Origin: Zoroaster sp. YZ-2022
Taxonomy: Eukaryota; Echinodermata; Asteroidea; Forcipulatida; Zoroasteridae
Assembly: GCA_029582265.1 (NCBI GenBank)
Contig: CM055819.1
Span: forward strand, 11,767,087 to 11,831,086
DNA length: 64,000 nucleotides
Direction of reading: 5' to 3'
Under the pieces are notes generated by a model, which saw only the letters and a list, made by a program, of their open reading frames with translations, made no database searches and had not been told where the DNA came from. Below, piece after piece: positions 20,445 through 31,000 of this stretch. How positions within the stretch are numbered: the first letter of the stretch is position 1; each line of letters starts with the position of its first letter. Made by a program: the position numbers and the translations under genes.

Positions 20445-22084
20445 TGAGGAAATGGAGACCTACCCAGAGACCAGCTGATGAAGAATGGAGTATTGTCCAT
20501 CAAATTGTTATTCCTCCGTGTTACCGTGATGAGATCTTGAGAATTGCTCACGAGATTCCGGTTGCAGGTCATCTTGGCATCAGAAAGACTCAAGCTAGAG
20601 TCATGGCACATTTTTATTGGCCTAAGCTACACCAAGATGTGGTGAAATTCTGCAAGACGTGCCATACGTGTCAGATGGTGGGGAAACCACAACCATCAAT
20701 CAAGCATGCACCGATGATACCGATTCCTGCATTTGATGAGCCATTTACGAGAGTCCTAGTGGACTGTGTTGGTCCTCTACCGCGGACGAAGTCCGGGCAT
20801 CAGTTTTTGTTGACCATCATGGATTTGTCAACCAGATTTCCAGAGGCCATTCCACTGAGGAAGATAATAGCCAAAGTTGTTGTTGAGGCACTTATGCAGT
20901 TTTTCACAAGATATGGTTTACCGAAAGAAGTGCAGTCCGATCAGGGGTCTAACTTCATGTCGGGTGTGTTTCAGGAAGTCCTGCGTGAGCTGGGGATCAA
21001 GCAGTTGAAATCATCTGCATATCACCCGCAGTCTCAGGGAGCTCTGGAGAGGTACCACCAAACCCTCCTGAATATGATAAGAGCATACTGTGAGGATTTT
21101 CCAGAAGATTGGGACAAAGGAATTCCCTTTCTGTTGTTTGCCACTAGGGACTCACCGAACGAGTCAACTGGTTTTACTCCATTTGAGTTGGTCTACGGTC
21201 ATGAGGTGAGGGGGCCTTTGAAACTAATTAAGGAGAGATTTTTGGCAGAGGAGGATGAGACCAATCTGCTCGACTATGTGTCGAACTTCAAAGAGAGGTT
21301 ATCCAAGGCGTGTTCTGTAGCACAAGAACATCTCAAGGTGTCTCAACGGGTCATGAAGACAAGAGCAGACAAGAAATCTGAGGTCCGCATCTTTAAACCC
21401 AGCGAGAAAGTACTAGTGCTGTTGCCTCTGCCTGGCGAGCCCCTTAAAGCGAAGTTTGGGCCCTACTGTATCCAAAAGAAACTCAATGATGTTAATTACG
21501 TAATCAGTACCCCAGACCGAAGAAAGAACCAACGAGTTTGTCATGTTAACATGCTCAAGAAGTATTATGAGCGTGATAATTTTGGTCAACCAGTGGGGGT
21601 AGCTGTTATTGAGTTAAAACCCAACGATGACAATTCATGTAATGAAGACCTTGATACAAAAACATCTGAACTTGAGTTTTTCGCTGTGCAACTTTCAAAT
21701 TCTGAAATTCTGGCTAACTTGGATGAAATCCTTGGCCATTTGCACAATGACCAACGGACAGATTTATCAAACCTACTCCAAAAGTACGAGCAAATTTGTT
21801 CTTACAAACCGGGCCGTACGTCGGTGGCAGTTCATGATGTTGATGTAGGAAATTCAAGGCCGATAAAACAGGCACCCTACCGACTTAATCATAACAAATT
21901 ATCGAAGGTTCGGGAAGAGGTTAAGTTCATGATAGAGCATGACATTATAGAACCTAGTCAGAGTTCTTGGAGTTCTCCCATTGTCATGGTACCAAAGCCT
22001 GACGGTACTCTTAGATTTTGTATAGATTATCGAAAAGTCAATGCAGAAACTATAAGACTGATTCATATCCTATCCCTAGGTTAG
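20438..22084 (+). CDS. pol: Integrase followed by RT N-terminus (Gmr1-type order)
   Basis: The HHCC finger (HEIPVAGHLGIRKTQARV, CKTCHTCQ) is followed by the integrase core with D in VDCVGPLPR, D in VQSDQGSNF and E in QGALERYHQ. The C-terminal module has EKVLVLLPLPGEPLKAKFGP and VNMLKKYYERD. Only then does RT begin: DVDVGNSRPIKQAPYRL, MIEHDIIEPSQSSWSSPIVM and LRFCIDYRKVNAET. A short insertion near 22050 shifts the frame. Coding homology starts about 30 bp before the ORF start. All three integrase acidic residues are kept. Confidence 0.9.
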   Translation: MLMRKWRPTQRPADEEWSIVHQIVIPPCYRDEILRIAHEIPVAGHLGIRKTQARVMAHFYWPKLHQDVVKFCKTCHTCQMVGKPQPSIKHAPMIPIPAFDEPFTRVLVDCVGPLPRTKSGHQFLLTIMDLSTRFPEAIPLRKIIAKVVVEALMQFFTRYGLPKEVQSDQGSNFMSGVFQEVLRELGIKQLKSSAYHPQSQGALERYHQTLLNMIRAYCEDFPEDWDKGIPFLLFATRDSPNESTGFTPFELVYGHEVRGPLKLIKERFLAEEDETNLLDYVSNFKERLSKACSVAQEHLKVSQRVMKTRADKKSEVRIFKPSEKVLVLLPLPGEPLKAKFGPYCIQKKLNDVNYVISTPDRRKNQRVCHVNMLKKYYERDNFGQPVGVAVIELKPNDDNSCNEDLDTKTSELEFFAVQLSNSEILANLDEILGHLHNDQRTDLSNLLQKYEQICSYKPGRTSVAVHDVDVGNSRPIKQAPYRLNHNKLSKVREEVKFMIEHDIIEPSQSSWSSPIVMVPKPDGTLRFCIDYRKVNAETIRLIHILSLG

Positions 22085-22740
22085 AAGACTGCATTGATCG
22101 GGTGGGAAATTCTGCATTTGTCAGTAAAGTAGACTTGTTAAAGGGATATTGGCAAGTGCCCTTGACTGACCGAGCCAAAGAAATTTCGGCGTTTGTGACA
22201 CCCGATGGTCTGTACCAAAGTAAAACGATGCCCTTTGGGATGAAAAATGCCCCGGCTACGTTTCAGAGAATGATGAGTCAAGTCATTGCTGGGCTAGAAA
22301 ATTGTGTTATCTATGTTGATGACATTTTGGTATACAGCGATAGCTGGGAAGACCATCTGAAACACTTGAGTGCCCTGTTTGATAAGCTTTCAAAAGCAAA
22401 CCTGGTGGTAAATCTCAAAAAGAGTGAGTTTGCCAAAGCAACAGTGACCTACTTAGGTCATGTGGTCGGTCAAGGTCACGTGCTACCACGAGTAGCAAAG
22501 ATTCAAGCCATTCAAGATTTTCCCGTACCCACAGGGAAGAGAGAATTGATGAGATTCCTGAGTTTGAGTGGATTTTACAGAATGTTTGTTCCAAACTTCA
22601 GCACTATTGCGACTCCATTGACTAAACTTTTACAGAAAAATGTGACGTTTGTTTGGTCTGACTCATGGTTTGTTTGGTCTGAAAGCCATTCTGACGAACG
22701 AACCGGTTCTGGCTGCGCCAAAGTTTGACAAGGCGTTTAA
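22056..22740 (+). CDS. pol: RT C-terminal part and RNase H start of the Gmr1-like element, truncated
   Basis: In the new frame: DSYPIPRLEDCIDRVG, VSKVDLLKGYWQVPL, MPFGMKNAPATFQRMM, and the YVDD box at 22312-22323, then TYLGHVVGQG and RFLSLSGFYRMFVPNF. Near 22665 a small duplication/deletion (FVWSDSWFVWSE) breaks the frame; another frame continues AILTNEPVLAAPKFDKAF until 22740. There the element is cut by a CCCAGATAGC transposon end. The next expected residues, KIAIDASD, are encoded at 37938. Confidence 0.86.
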
Positions 22741-22970
22741 CCCAGATAGCAAGCTTACGTCGGGCCAACGTTGGCTAATGGTTGATTAATTGGCGGTTCA
22801 TCGGTGTTGGCTGGGATACGTTGGCCTAACGTTGGCCCAATGATGAAATGTTTCGATGAAGTTTGGAAAACATAATGGCCGTTGGCCCATCGTTGGCCCA
22901 CCGGTGGTGATACAACCGTCGCTGACGATAACGGCCCTATGTTGGTCCTACCATGTTATGCCTACCGTAC
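22741..22970. mobile_element. Left arm of a CCCAGA-ended DNA transposon or MITE
   Basis: Starts CCCAGATAGCAAGCTTACG followed by repeated GTTGGCCCAAC-type units (CGGGCCAACGTTGG, CGTTGGCCCAATG, CGTTGGCCCACC). The 34-bp end matches the inverted end at 37294 at about 30 positions. It abuts the interrupted Gmr1-like pol. Confidence 0.7.
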
Positions 22971-24908
22971 AGTATTTTTATAGATAATTAAAAAAAAGTT
23001 TGAAAAACATGAATAGGGGGGCCTACATAAAAAAGTTGTCCCATACAATAAGTGTTTCGTCGAAGAGGAAAAAACAAAAGATTTAATAAAAAAGGTTCGT
23101 TTCTTTAAAAGGCATTTGTAATAGGCATCTTTTGGTCTCCTTTTAAGTAAGTCATCGAGTACCATGTTATCGAAGATTGTACCAAAAAAATTGAAAAAGA
23201 AATACTGCACGCTATTACATTGGTGGACACATGCAAATAAGTTGTCCGATATTATTTACCGCCCAGGCGAGCGCGGCGTGATCGACGAATGTACCGCGCA
23301 AATTCCGCGAGTCTCCCCGGCTCCATGGCAAGTTGCCAATCAACCTCGTTTGCGCATGTAGTGTTTTGTTTTTGCCGTTTGAAGTATTTAATTCGGGGGC
23401 ATAACCGCATACATGTGTGTGAGGTTGATACAGTTACATACATCGACTGTGATGATGATGCATGCAGCGCCATTTTGTACACACAGCTACAGCCATACAG
23501 GACTGTCTGAGTGCTTAAATGCACGACATTGCCGTAAAGCCTTCCACGTTACCTGAAGTTAATCCTTACAAAGCTTGCCCAAATTTACCATCAAAGAGAG
23601 CGTGATCAGGTATGTTGACAATAGCTTGTTTTTTCAAGCCAATTTCTTGAAACCATGCATTTTGTTTGTTGTATAAGTAAAGTAAAATGGCATTGAGACA
23701 TCAAAAACTTGCATTTGAATTAACAAGAGATTTTAAGATTTTACTTTAATTGTGCTGTCAAATTTGTTTTTTGCTCTTTTTTTTCATAAAATACAGGATT
23801 GGTATGATTATTCTTGAAAAAAATTCTGACATTCACTGAATGTTCACTGATATTCAAGTTTATCAGTACCAATCTCCCAGAGAATTGTTTCCATCAATAG
23901 GAAATACTTACCATTACAATAAGTTAACGGACATCTCTCATACAAACACCAGCGTTGAAATACGCACTGCATTACGCACACAGACAAGTATAGACCAAAT
24001 GCATATACCCTCTATTTTATGAAACCCATGCTCCCAAAAGAAACAGGTACTGGACATATTAACTGTACCCCATGCAAAATTTAGTTTGTCTACTTGCTGT
24101 AGAAACCCAATATTTCTGCTTTTGGAAAATGTGTACATATGTACCTATCGAATTCAAAACGACAACTTTTGCACTTCAGCACTGACCTCGTCACGCACGA
24201 CCATTAACAATACACGTGTTCGCGGTGGTATGGACGCTCCCTACGTGGCCTCCAGTGGGCGGTCTATTTGCTGTTCACTCATGTAGTTCATTCATAAAGT
24301 AACTGCACAGTTAGTTGCTGTAGACCATAATGAATATTCAAACAAAGTTTTAATGAAATTTACAAAATTTTACTGTATGTACCTGTATGTAATATTCACA
24401 GACCACCGAAGTTGTGCGCCGCGTGCAATCTTCACGGTACTGCGTGCTGATTGGCTAATCGACGCGAGGTCACCGGTTCACTGCGTGATCATTAAATGAA
24501 TATTCATTACTTCCCAAACCACCGCGCGTTGTAATTAGCTTATGTAAATAAGTGATGATGTCATAAAGCTCATTAAAGTTTGTCACTGAGCCCGTGCTTA
24601 CTTATTGCATGGAGGAATTCCTTCCTCCATGCTTATTGTAATGCAAAGTCGGGAAAATGGCTCTGCTGGATAAAAAATGACAAAACAAAAGAACACGGTA
24701 TAATCACCACGTACATGGTGCATAAATGTCAGTTTACAAGGCCAAGATAAAATTGTTTGTTCAGTGTTCCACTTGCAAAAATTACATAATTGCGTGCTTG
24801 TGTAAAAATAATTTTTATTTGGCTACAAAACAAGTTTTGATTTTTATATCGGCCTACATCAGATACGTACTTAGCTAAGTTTCCGTCTAGTCTATATTGA
24901 GAATAAAG
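22971..24908. other. No gene recognised
   Basis: Mostly AT-rich, with moderately GC-rich patches near 23250-23350 and 24390-24530. No domain, repeat pair or splice pattern that I can support, apart from the hairpin at 24609-24634. Upstream exons of the DUF4806 copy at 24922 might lie here but I did not find them. Confidence 0.35.
24609..24634. repeat. Short hairpin
   Basis: GCATGGAGGAA and TTCCTCCATGC form an 11-bp stem with a four-base loop. No function assigned. Confidence 0.5.
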
Positions 24909-24921
24909 AACAATAATTCTT

Positions 24922-25149
24922 GTGAATTATTTTCAACGGGCTGTTCGAAGAAACCCATCTGTGCAATCTGCTACGAATGCAGAAATCGATGAGGTAATCA
25001 AGGTGTGGCTTCGCTACTCCAAAGACAGAGAAGGTGGCAGGGCAGCAAGACAGGCAGCTGTGGCTGTGGCTGAGGTGGCAAACAAGAATCCTGATGCTCT
25101 TGATGATCTGTCCACCGAGGAGTACAGCAGCAGCAGTGATAGGGAGTGA
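24922..25149 (+). CDS. Terminal exon of a second DUF4806-type gene or copy
   Basis: The reading YFQRAVRRNPSVQSATNAEI then DEVIKVWLRYSKDREGGRAA aligns with the last exon at 3661 (IRKNPPTTNATGADVQ...YLKGSADRGGGRKA). The tail of this copy is intact: an alanine-rich helix, then LDDLSTEEYSSSSDRE and a stop at 25147. The acceptor is not clean: homology begins just after TTATTTTCAAC, where an AG would be expected, so the splice site may be mutated. Preceding domain exons were not found. I list it from 24922, but the reliable part begins near 24931. It lies between the two CCCAGA-type arms and directly before a palindromic MITE. Confidence 0.6.
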   Translation: MNYFQRAVRRNPSVQSATNAEIDEVIKVWLRYSKDREGGRAARQAAVAVAEVANKNPDALDDLSTEEYSSSSDRE

Positions 25150-25169
25150 ACATTGTTGTTACTACTACA

Positions 25170-25614
25170 GGGTGTTTCATAAATAGGTATTCTTATTTAA
25201 AAGGGTTAATATGGCCAGACCTTTATGTACTTGAAATCCAATGGGCTTTGGTAATAAAGGGGAGGCTAAGAGCTTTCAGATGACATCTTGACATCGTTGC
25301 TGTTATTCTATACTGAATACCATTGTGTTGAAACTGTGATGCTTTTGAACCCAACAATTTGTCCATTTCTTGCTTTTCAATCATTTTTATGGCGTTTGTG
25401 TGTAGGTGGATAAAGCCTGACAAGTTAACACAAGTTTTTTTTATTGCATTTTCAACACAATGGTATTCAGTGAAGAATAACATCAACAATACCATCAAGG
25501 TGTCATCTGAAAGCTCTTGCTTCTAATTATTACCAAAGCCCATTGAATGTCGAGTACATAAAGGTCTGTCCATGTTAACCCTTTAAAGTAGGATTACCAT
25601 TTTTTGAAACACCC
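25170..25614. mobile_element. Palindromic MITE with GGGTGTTTCA ends
   Basis: About 100 bp at each end are inverted copies of each other: GGGTGTTTCAtAAAtaGG..., GGGTTAAyATGGmCAGACC, then CAATGGGCTTTGGTAATAA. The centre also contains inverted copies (TGAATACCATTGTGTTGAAA and its complement). No coding capacity. It follows the DUF4806 exon by about 20 bp. Confidence 0.85.
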
Positions 25615-25837
25615 TTTGTGTATTTGAAATTATTAAAGTCATTTTGGATGTGAAACTTTGCATGATGGGAAAACAGTCTAAAACTAAGGTTTCTTGTGAC
25701 ACCATATATAATAATCCCTCTTTGACCTAGTGGTAGTTCTGAAGAAAAAAAACAGCTGTAAACTTAACTTTTGATCTGTAATCTCTGATCGCCTTGAAGA
25801 GAAATCCACACTCTTGTGCTGCATACTGCTTGATGAT

Positions 25838-25866
25838 GAGTATCCCCCTTGATCAAGGGGATACTC
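25838..25866. repeat. Near-perfect 29-bp palindrome
   Basis: GAGTATCCCCCTTGATCAAG followed by GGGATACTC folds on itself with one bulged base, centred on TGATCA and flanked by GATGAT/ATGATG. No known regulatory site recognised. Confidence 0.6.
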
Positions 25867-26626
25867 AATGATGATGTGTTCATGCAGGGATATTTTGACA
25901 GGATTTATCACATTCCAGTGACCACACACCCCACTAGACTCTGCAAAAGTTTCTTGTCTAAACTTCATTGAGTAAATATATTCACACTTAATCTTTTCAG
26001 AACCACCACAGCCCAGAGAGATTATTAAATGGTATTACCACAAACCCTAGTTCTAGATTGCTAAAGCCATGAAGCTTTATATTTTTGTAATTAGACAAAC
26101 AATAATGAAGGCAAAAATAAGTTAAGACTTGCAGTAGCTTAATGCAAAGTTCCAAATATTATTTGGTTCTGAAAAGAAACATAAGTTGCTCAACTTGATG
26201 TTTCGATCAAAATGATCTGTTCTTCATTTAAATACAAAAAGTACACTCTGATTAAAATGTTGAGTTGACCAAGATCTGGGTCTTTTCACAACCAACCATT
26301 CAATTACAAATTTGCACTGTTACTGCAAACCTTACCTTTTTTGACTTGCACCCATTTGGCCTCTTATCATGTTTGAATTAATAAAAAAATACCATACAAA
26401 AAGGAAAACAAAAGTTTAAATATTTTGTAAGGGATTTTGATGTGCACAATTATATCAGGCCTATTGTGATTGCAGCATTCAAAACTAGCAACAGGGATTT
26501 GTGGGATCTTCAAATAATAGTTCCTGGACAATCTCTTGAGGATGGTAATTGAACTTAATAATCAGTTTTTATTTATACTAATTACAAAACGTGTACTTTG
26601 TCTTTAACTTTTAAATTTGTGGCAAT
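25867..26626. other. No gene recognised
   Basis: AT-rich DNA up to the target duplication of the BEL element. No supported coding sequence. Confidence 0.35.
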
Positions 26627-26631
26627 ATTGC

Positions 26632-27340
26632 TGTAACGCATTCTGCTGCCCTGTTTGCAATTAACCCATTCACTCTCATGTCATTGACACTTTCCACGCA
26701 GAGATGTAAACTTGTGGAATATAACTAGGTTTAATCTGAAATTAACCACAGATCAAATAATATATGTAAATACATTGTTATCATGATTAAATAAACATTA
26801 TATGAAATATTAATCAACATGAGAAGTATAATCGCCAGTTATTTGAGGTCAAACAGAAATCGTGGCAAACAGTCAGGACCTACATAAAGCAAATTACACT
26901 GCATGAATTTATACGTGTACCCCCAAATATGTCTGCCCTACAAATAATTAACTTCAAATGAGCCCAAACGTTATTGTAAATGTTTGCACACATAAATGGT
27001 CATGAAACTAAAGAAACTCACGACTTTGCTGAGCATAGGCCAAAAGACGACAAACTAAGCAGAAATTACGTCAGGTCAACTGCCTAAATACCGCTTTATG
27101 TTGGTAATTAAACAAAGGGAAATATTCAGGCTTATTTCTACCCCCACATGTTGACAGATGGGATTTTACAGCACATGTAAAATGACCGCCCTAATGCACA
27201 CATAACGATGCCTATTCATATGCACCAAAACTAAAACCACGTGGGTCAGGCAAAGAATATTGACCCCCCACACACGATTTTCTGGTGTAACATGGTAAAA
27301 TGCACAGCCAAATAAAATTAAGGAAAAAGCTTGCGTTACA
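26632..27340 (-). repeat. Downstream (3') LTR of BEL element 1
   Basis: Spans 709 bp from TGTAACGCATTC to TTGCGTTACA and matches 33309-33891 plus 35841-35958 with few differences. Confidence 0.94.
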
Positions 27341-27355
27341 TTCCGGCCCCTTAAA
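27341..27355 (-). promoter_or_regulatory. Polypurine tract of BEL element 1
   Basis: On the minus strand TTAAGGGGCCGGAA stands directly before the LTR. BEL element 2 has the comparable ACTGGGGCCAGAA before its 3' LTR. Confidence 0.7.
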
Positions 27356-27504
27356 TGTAAGAGCAATCAACGCACATTTACAATCATTACAAGTAACCAG
27401 GCTTAAACAATGAATCAAATAAACAATAAACTTTAAGCTGGAAACTTAAACGTGTTGTCTCAACAACTCGAACAACTGGGTCCAATTGGTTGAACGAGAT
27501 GCGT

Positions 27505-28075
27505 CTAGCCTTTAACACCTTCTAAAAGGCACAATTTAGTGATCGGCCTGACATAACTTCCGGCAGCTGTTCGTACTTCCACACTCCTTACTAGACCGTC
27601 TCCTCCAGGGAAGGTCTTCAAGATCCTCGCCAGAGGCCACTGACACCTGAGTGAGTTGTCATCCTTGACCAACACTAGGTCACCAGCCTTGAAATTGGGT
27701 TGAGGCTGGATCCAACGTTGTCGACGCTGAAGTGTGGGAAGATATTCTGCAGTCCAACGTCTCCAGAACTGTTCTACCAGGAACTGTACGTGTTTCCATC
27801 GTTTTCCATACTGGTCAGTCGCCTTCAAGTCACGGAGTGGAACCGGATGGCCATGTCCAAGCCTCAACAGATGATTGGGTGTGAGCGGTTCGAGGTCTGT
27901 CGGGTCATCGGAGACTGCTGTGATAGGTCTGTCATTGACGATAGACTCCACTTCACAAAGCAAGGTGTCGAGTCTCTCATCATCAAGCACCTGATCACGC
28001 AGAAGTGAACCCAGGACTTTCCGGCAGGTACGAATCTGGCGCTCCCAAACGCCTCCCATGTGGGAAGCCGCCGGG
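27505..28075 (-). CDS. pol: Integrase C-terminal part and DUF5641-type module, BEL element 1
   Basis: After a one-base frameshift near 28073 the reading continues with the integrase glutamate region [18 protein letters not shown]. It goes on through CEVESIVNDRPITAVSDDP and LTPNHLLRLG to the C-terminal module: QFWRRWTAEYLPTLQRRQRW, FKAGDLVLVKDDNSLRCQWP and RSVEVRTAAGSYVRPITKLC, as in Pao/BEL proteins. It stops at 27505, about 150 bp before the purine tract. The frameshift separates the integrase glutamate from the aspartates encoded upstream. Confidence 0.9.
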
Positions 28076-31000
28076 GGTTGAACTGCCATTCGATCCTTCT
28101 GTTGAGGAAGAAACCCTCTGTCTGTTTGCTTTCCTCTAGACGCTTGATAGCTGCCCTGAGTTCCTTTTCTCCTCCAACGAAGTTAGTCCCATTATCGGAG
28201 CGAACTGTCTCGGGGGTTCCTCGCCTTGCCGCAAACCTGAGGAAGGCATTGAGGAACGAATCAGTTTCTAGAGAGTGTAGCTTCTCCAGGTGGACTGCTC
28301 TAATACAGAGCACACATTCCCTCAGAATGCGGTTGATCAAAGGTCGTACTTTGGGAATCCAGTACTGTCGTCTTATCAAGGAGAGCACATACTCCTTGCC
28401 TGAGTGGCCAGACAGCAATTCATGTGCACGACGAACTATCAAAGTGGCCAGATGACTATCACGAGGTAGTATCACTGGATACTTGAGAGTGGGTTCGACT
28501 GGAGCGAGTCGAAGTCTACCTCCAAGCCTCATTACCCCATTGTCATCTACATATGGTTCGAGACTATACACAGGACTCTGTCTCTTCACAGAGGCCTTGC
28601 CCGCCAACAAATCATGGAACTCCTCCTTGTAGTGTCTTCTCTGAACACTCTTGATTGCGGCCAGCTCAGCATCTTGCAGTTCACCCACAGTCAGCTTCTG
28701 GTGTCCCTTATCTCCATCAACCAGGTTCCTAGGTCTATGCTGTTGCAGCCATTTCATGAAGCGGAGGATCCATGCGACCGCCTTACTGAGACGATACAAA
28801 GACGAATATCTGCTGATCAACCTATCAACTGGGTCATCCTGATCAACAACATCTATGGCTCGGGACAATGCTTCCTTTCTCACTTCTTTGTCCTTGTCCT
28901 GTAGACTAGGGACCTTCGGAGTCACAGGCCAACTATCCTCAGACTGCCACAAGAAGTCTGGACCCTTTCTCCATCTTTTCTTGTCAAGCATACTCTGGGC
29001 ATCAAGTCCTCTGGACGCATCGTCAGCAGGATTCTGCTCTGAGTTGACGTATCTCCATTGACTGGCGGTGGATCCATCGTGGATTGTAGCCACTCTGTTC
29101 GCAACAAAGATTTGGAAACGCTTTGATTGGTTACTGACATACTGGAGCACCAGCATACTGTCCGTCCAGAATGTTGACCCTTGCACCTGTAGCCTAAGTT
29201 CTCTCCTGAGCATCTGGTCCATCCTAACTGCTACAACTGCAGCAGACAGCTCGAGTCTAGGGATTGTCATAGTCTTCATCGGTGCAAGTCGCGATTTGCC
29301 AATCAGAAAGCTGCAGTAAACATCTCCATCAGTGTTGACAAAACGGGCATAAGAAACGGTGCCATAGGCATCCTGTGAAGCGTCGGAGAAGTGATGCAAA
29401 CGACATTCACTAATAATTCCAAAATCACCTGGAACCAGACACCTATCAACAGCAAACTGATCCAACCTGGGAAGATCATCTAACCACCTGGCCCACCGAT
29501 CTTGCGTGCTGACTTCCAAGGGTTCATCCCAGCCCTTTCCAACTATTCTGCACTCATTCTGGAACAGAATCTTGGCTCTCAGAACAAATGGACACACAAA
29601 TCCAAGAGGATCATACACAGAGCACAGGATACTTAAGAGACCTCTCTTAGTGTGACATCCACGCCTTGTCTTTATCTTGACTCCAATCTGATCACCTTCG
29701 GTGTCCCAACGCACTCCCAGGGCTCTCTCTACAGGAAGACGTTCATGGTCAAGGTCCAGGTTGGTGACTGTCTTGGCTCTCTCAGCCGTTGGTATGGAAT
29801 CCATAACTTTTCTGCTGCTGCAGATCCACTTAGTCAAGTGGAAGCCACCTTTAGCTAGAAGGTGTGTCAGCTGCTTCACCATGAGTGCTGCATCATCCTC
29901 TGACCTGAAGGACTTGAGAAGATCATCAACATAGAAATTCTCTTTCACTGCCAGGACTGCATCACTGCTGAACGTAGCCTCATTGTCATCTGCCGTTCGC
30001 CGAAGAGCAAACGCAGCACAACTCGGACTCCATACCCCTCCAAAGAGATGGACTGTCATACGGAACACTTCGGGAGGTCTAGTAACATCTCCTTCAGGCC
30101 ACCATAGAAATCGTAACACATCTCTGTGCTTCTTGGAGACTCCAACCTGATGAAACATTTGCTCAATGTCTCCCATCAATCCGACTTTGTGCTCTCGGAA
30201 ACGGGTAAGTACACCAACCAGCTTATTCATCATGTCCGGTCCCTGTAGTACTCTGTCATTTAGCGACGTATCACAACACCTGGCAGCACAGTCAAACACA
30301 ACTCTAAGTTTTTCTGGTTTGTTGGGATTCAGTACGCAGTGATGAGGTAAGTACCAAGTTTGCCCCGGCGATGACTCCAGTTCTTGCTCAGGTACCCTTT
30401 CAGAGAACCCTCTACTCAATAGATTTTGTATCTCTGCACAGTATCTTGAGTGCAGCCCTGGGTCCTTAGTTAACCGCTTGGCAAGGGATTGCAAACGCCT
30501 TTCTGCAACGATCTTGTTCTCAGGCAAGTTCGGAGGGATTGACTTGAATGGTATGTCTAACTGGTAGTGGCCATCAACAAGGGTGATCGAGTCATTCCAT
30601 GTCTTGACTGCCTTCTTGTCATCCAAAGACACGGTTCTATCATCTGACAGGTCCGCGTTGTCCAGCTTCCAAAATCTCTCGACCTGTGACTCAAGGCCTC
30701 CTTGTACAAAGTTGGACACTGCTGCTGCTAGACTCCCATCGGCTAACGGTCCATTCACCGTCCATCCAAGGCAGGTTCTGACTGCGTAGGGTTCGCCTTC
30801 CATACCGCGCCTCACCTCCAATGGAACCAGGACCTGTGGGGCATCCTGTCCAATGAGAATCGTCACACCTTCCTTAGCAACGCATGGAACAGGAATGTCT
30901 CTCAAATGTTCAAACTTCTTCAGATCCTCGTGGGTAGCGCAGCTGTCTCGCAGAGTCGGAAACTCTCTCAGAGCGTAAATCTTGGGAATGCAGAAAGACT

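Larger units (their letters stand above)
17225..22740 (+). mobile_element. Gmr1-like Ty3/gypsy element, decayed and interrupted
   Basis: LTR, PBS, gag with SCAN-like domain, CCHC, protease, integrase, then RT and part of RNase H. Integrase before RT is the hallmark of the Gmr1 group. Two stops in gag and at least three frameshifts or deletions in pol show decay. The sequence ends at GACAAGGCGTTTAA, where a CCCAGATAGC transposon end begins. A following RNase H piece on the same strand sits at 37937. No 3' LTR is in the window. Confidence 0.88.
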
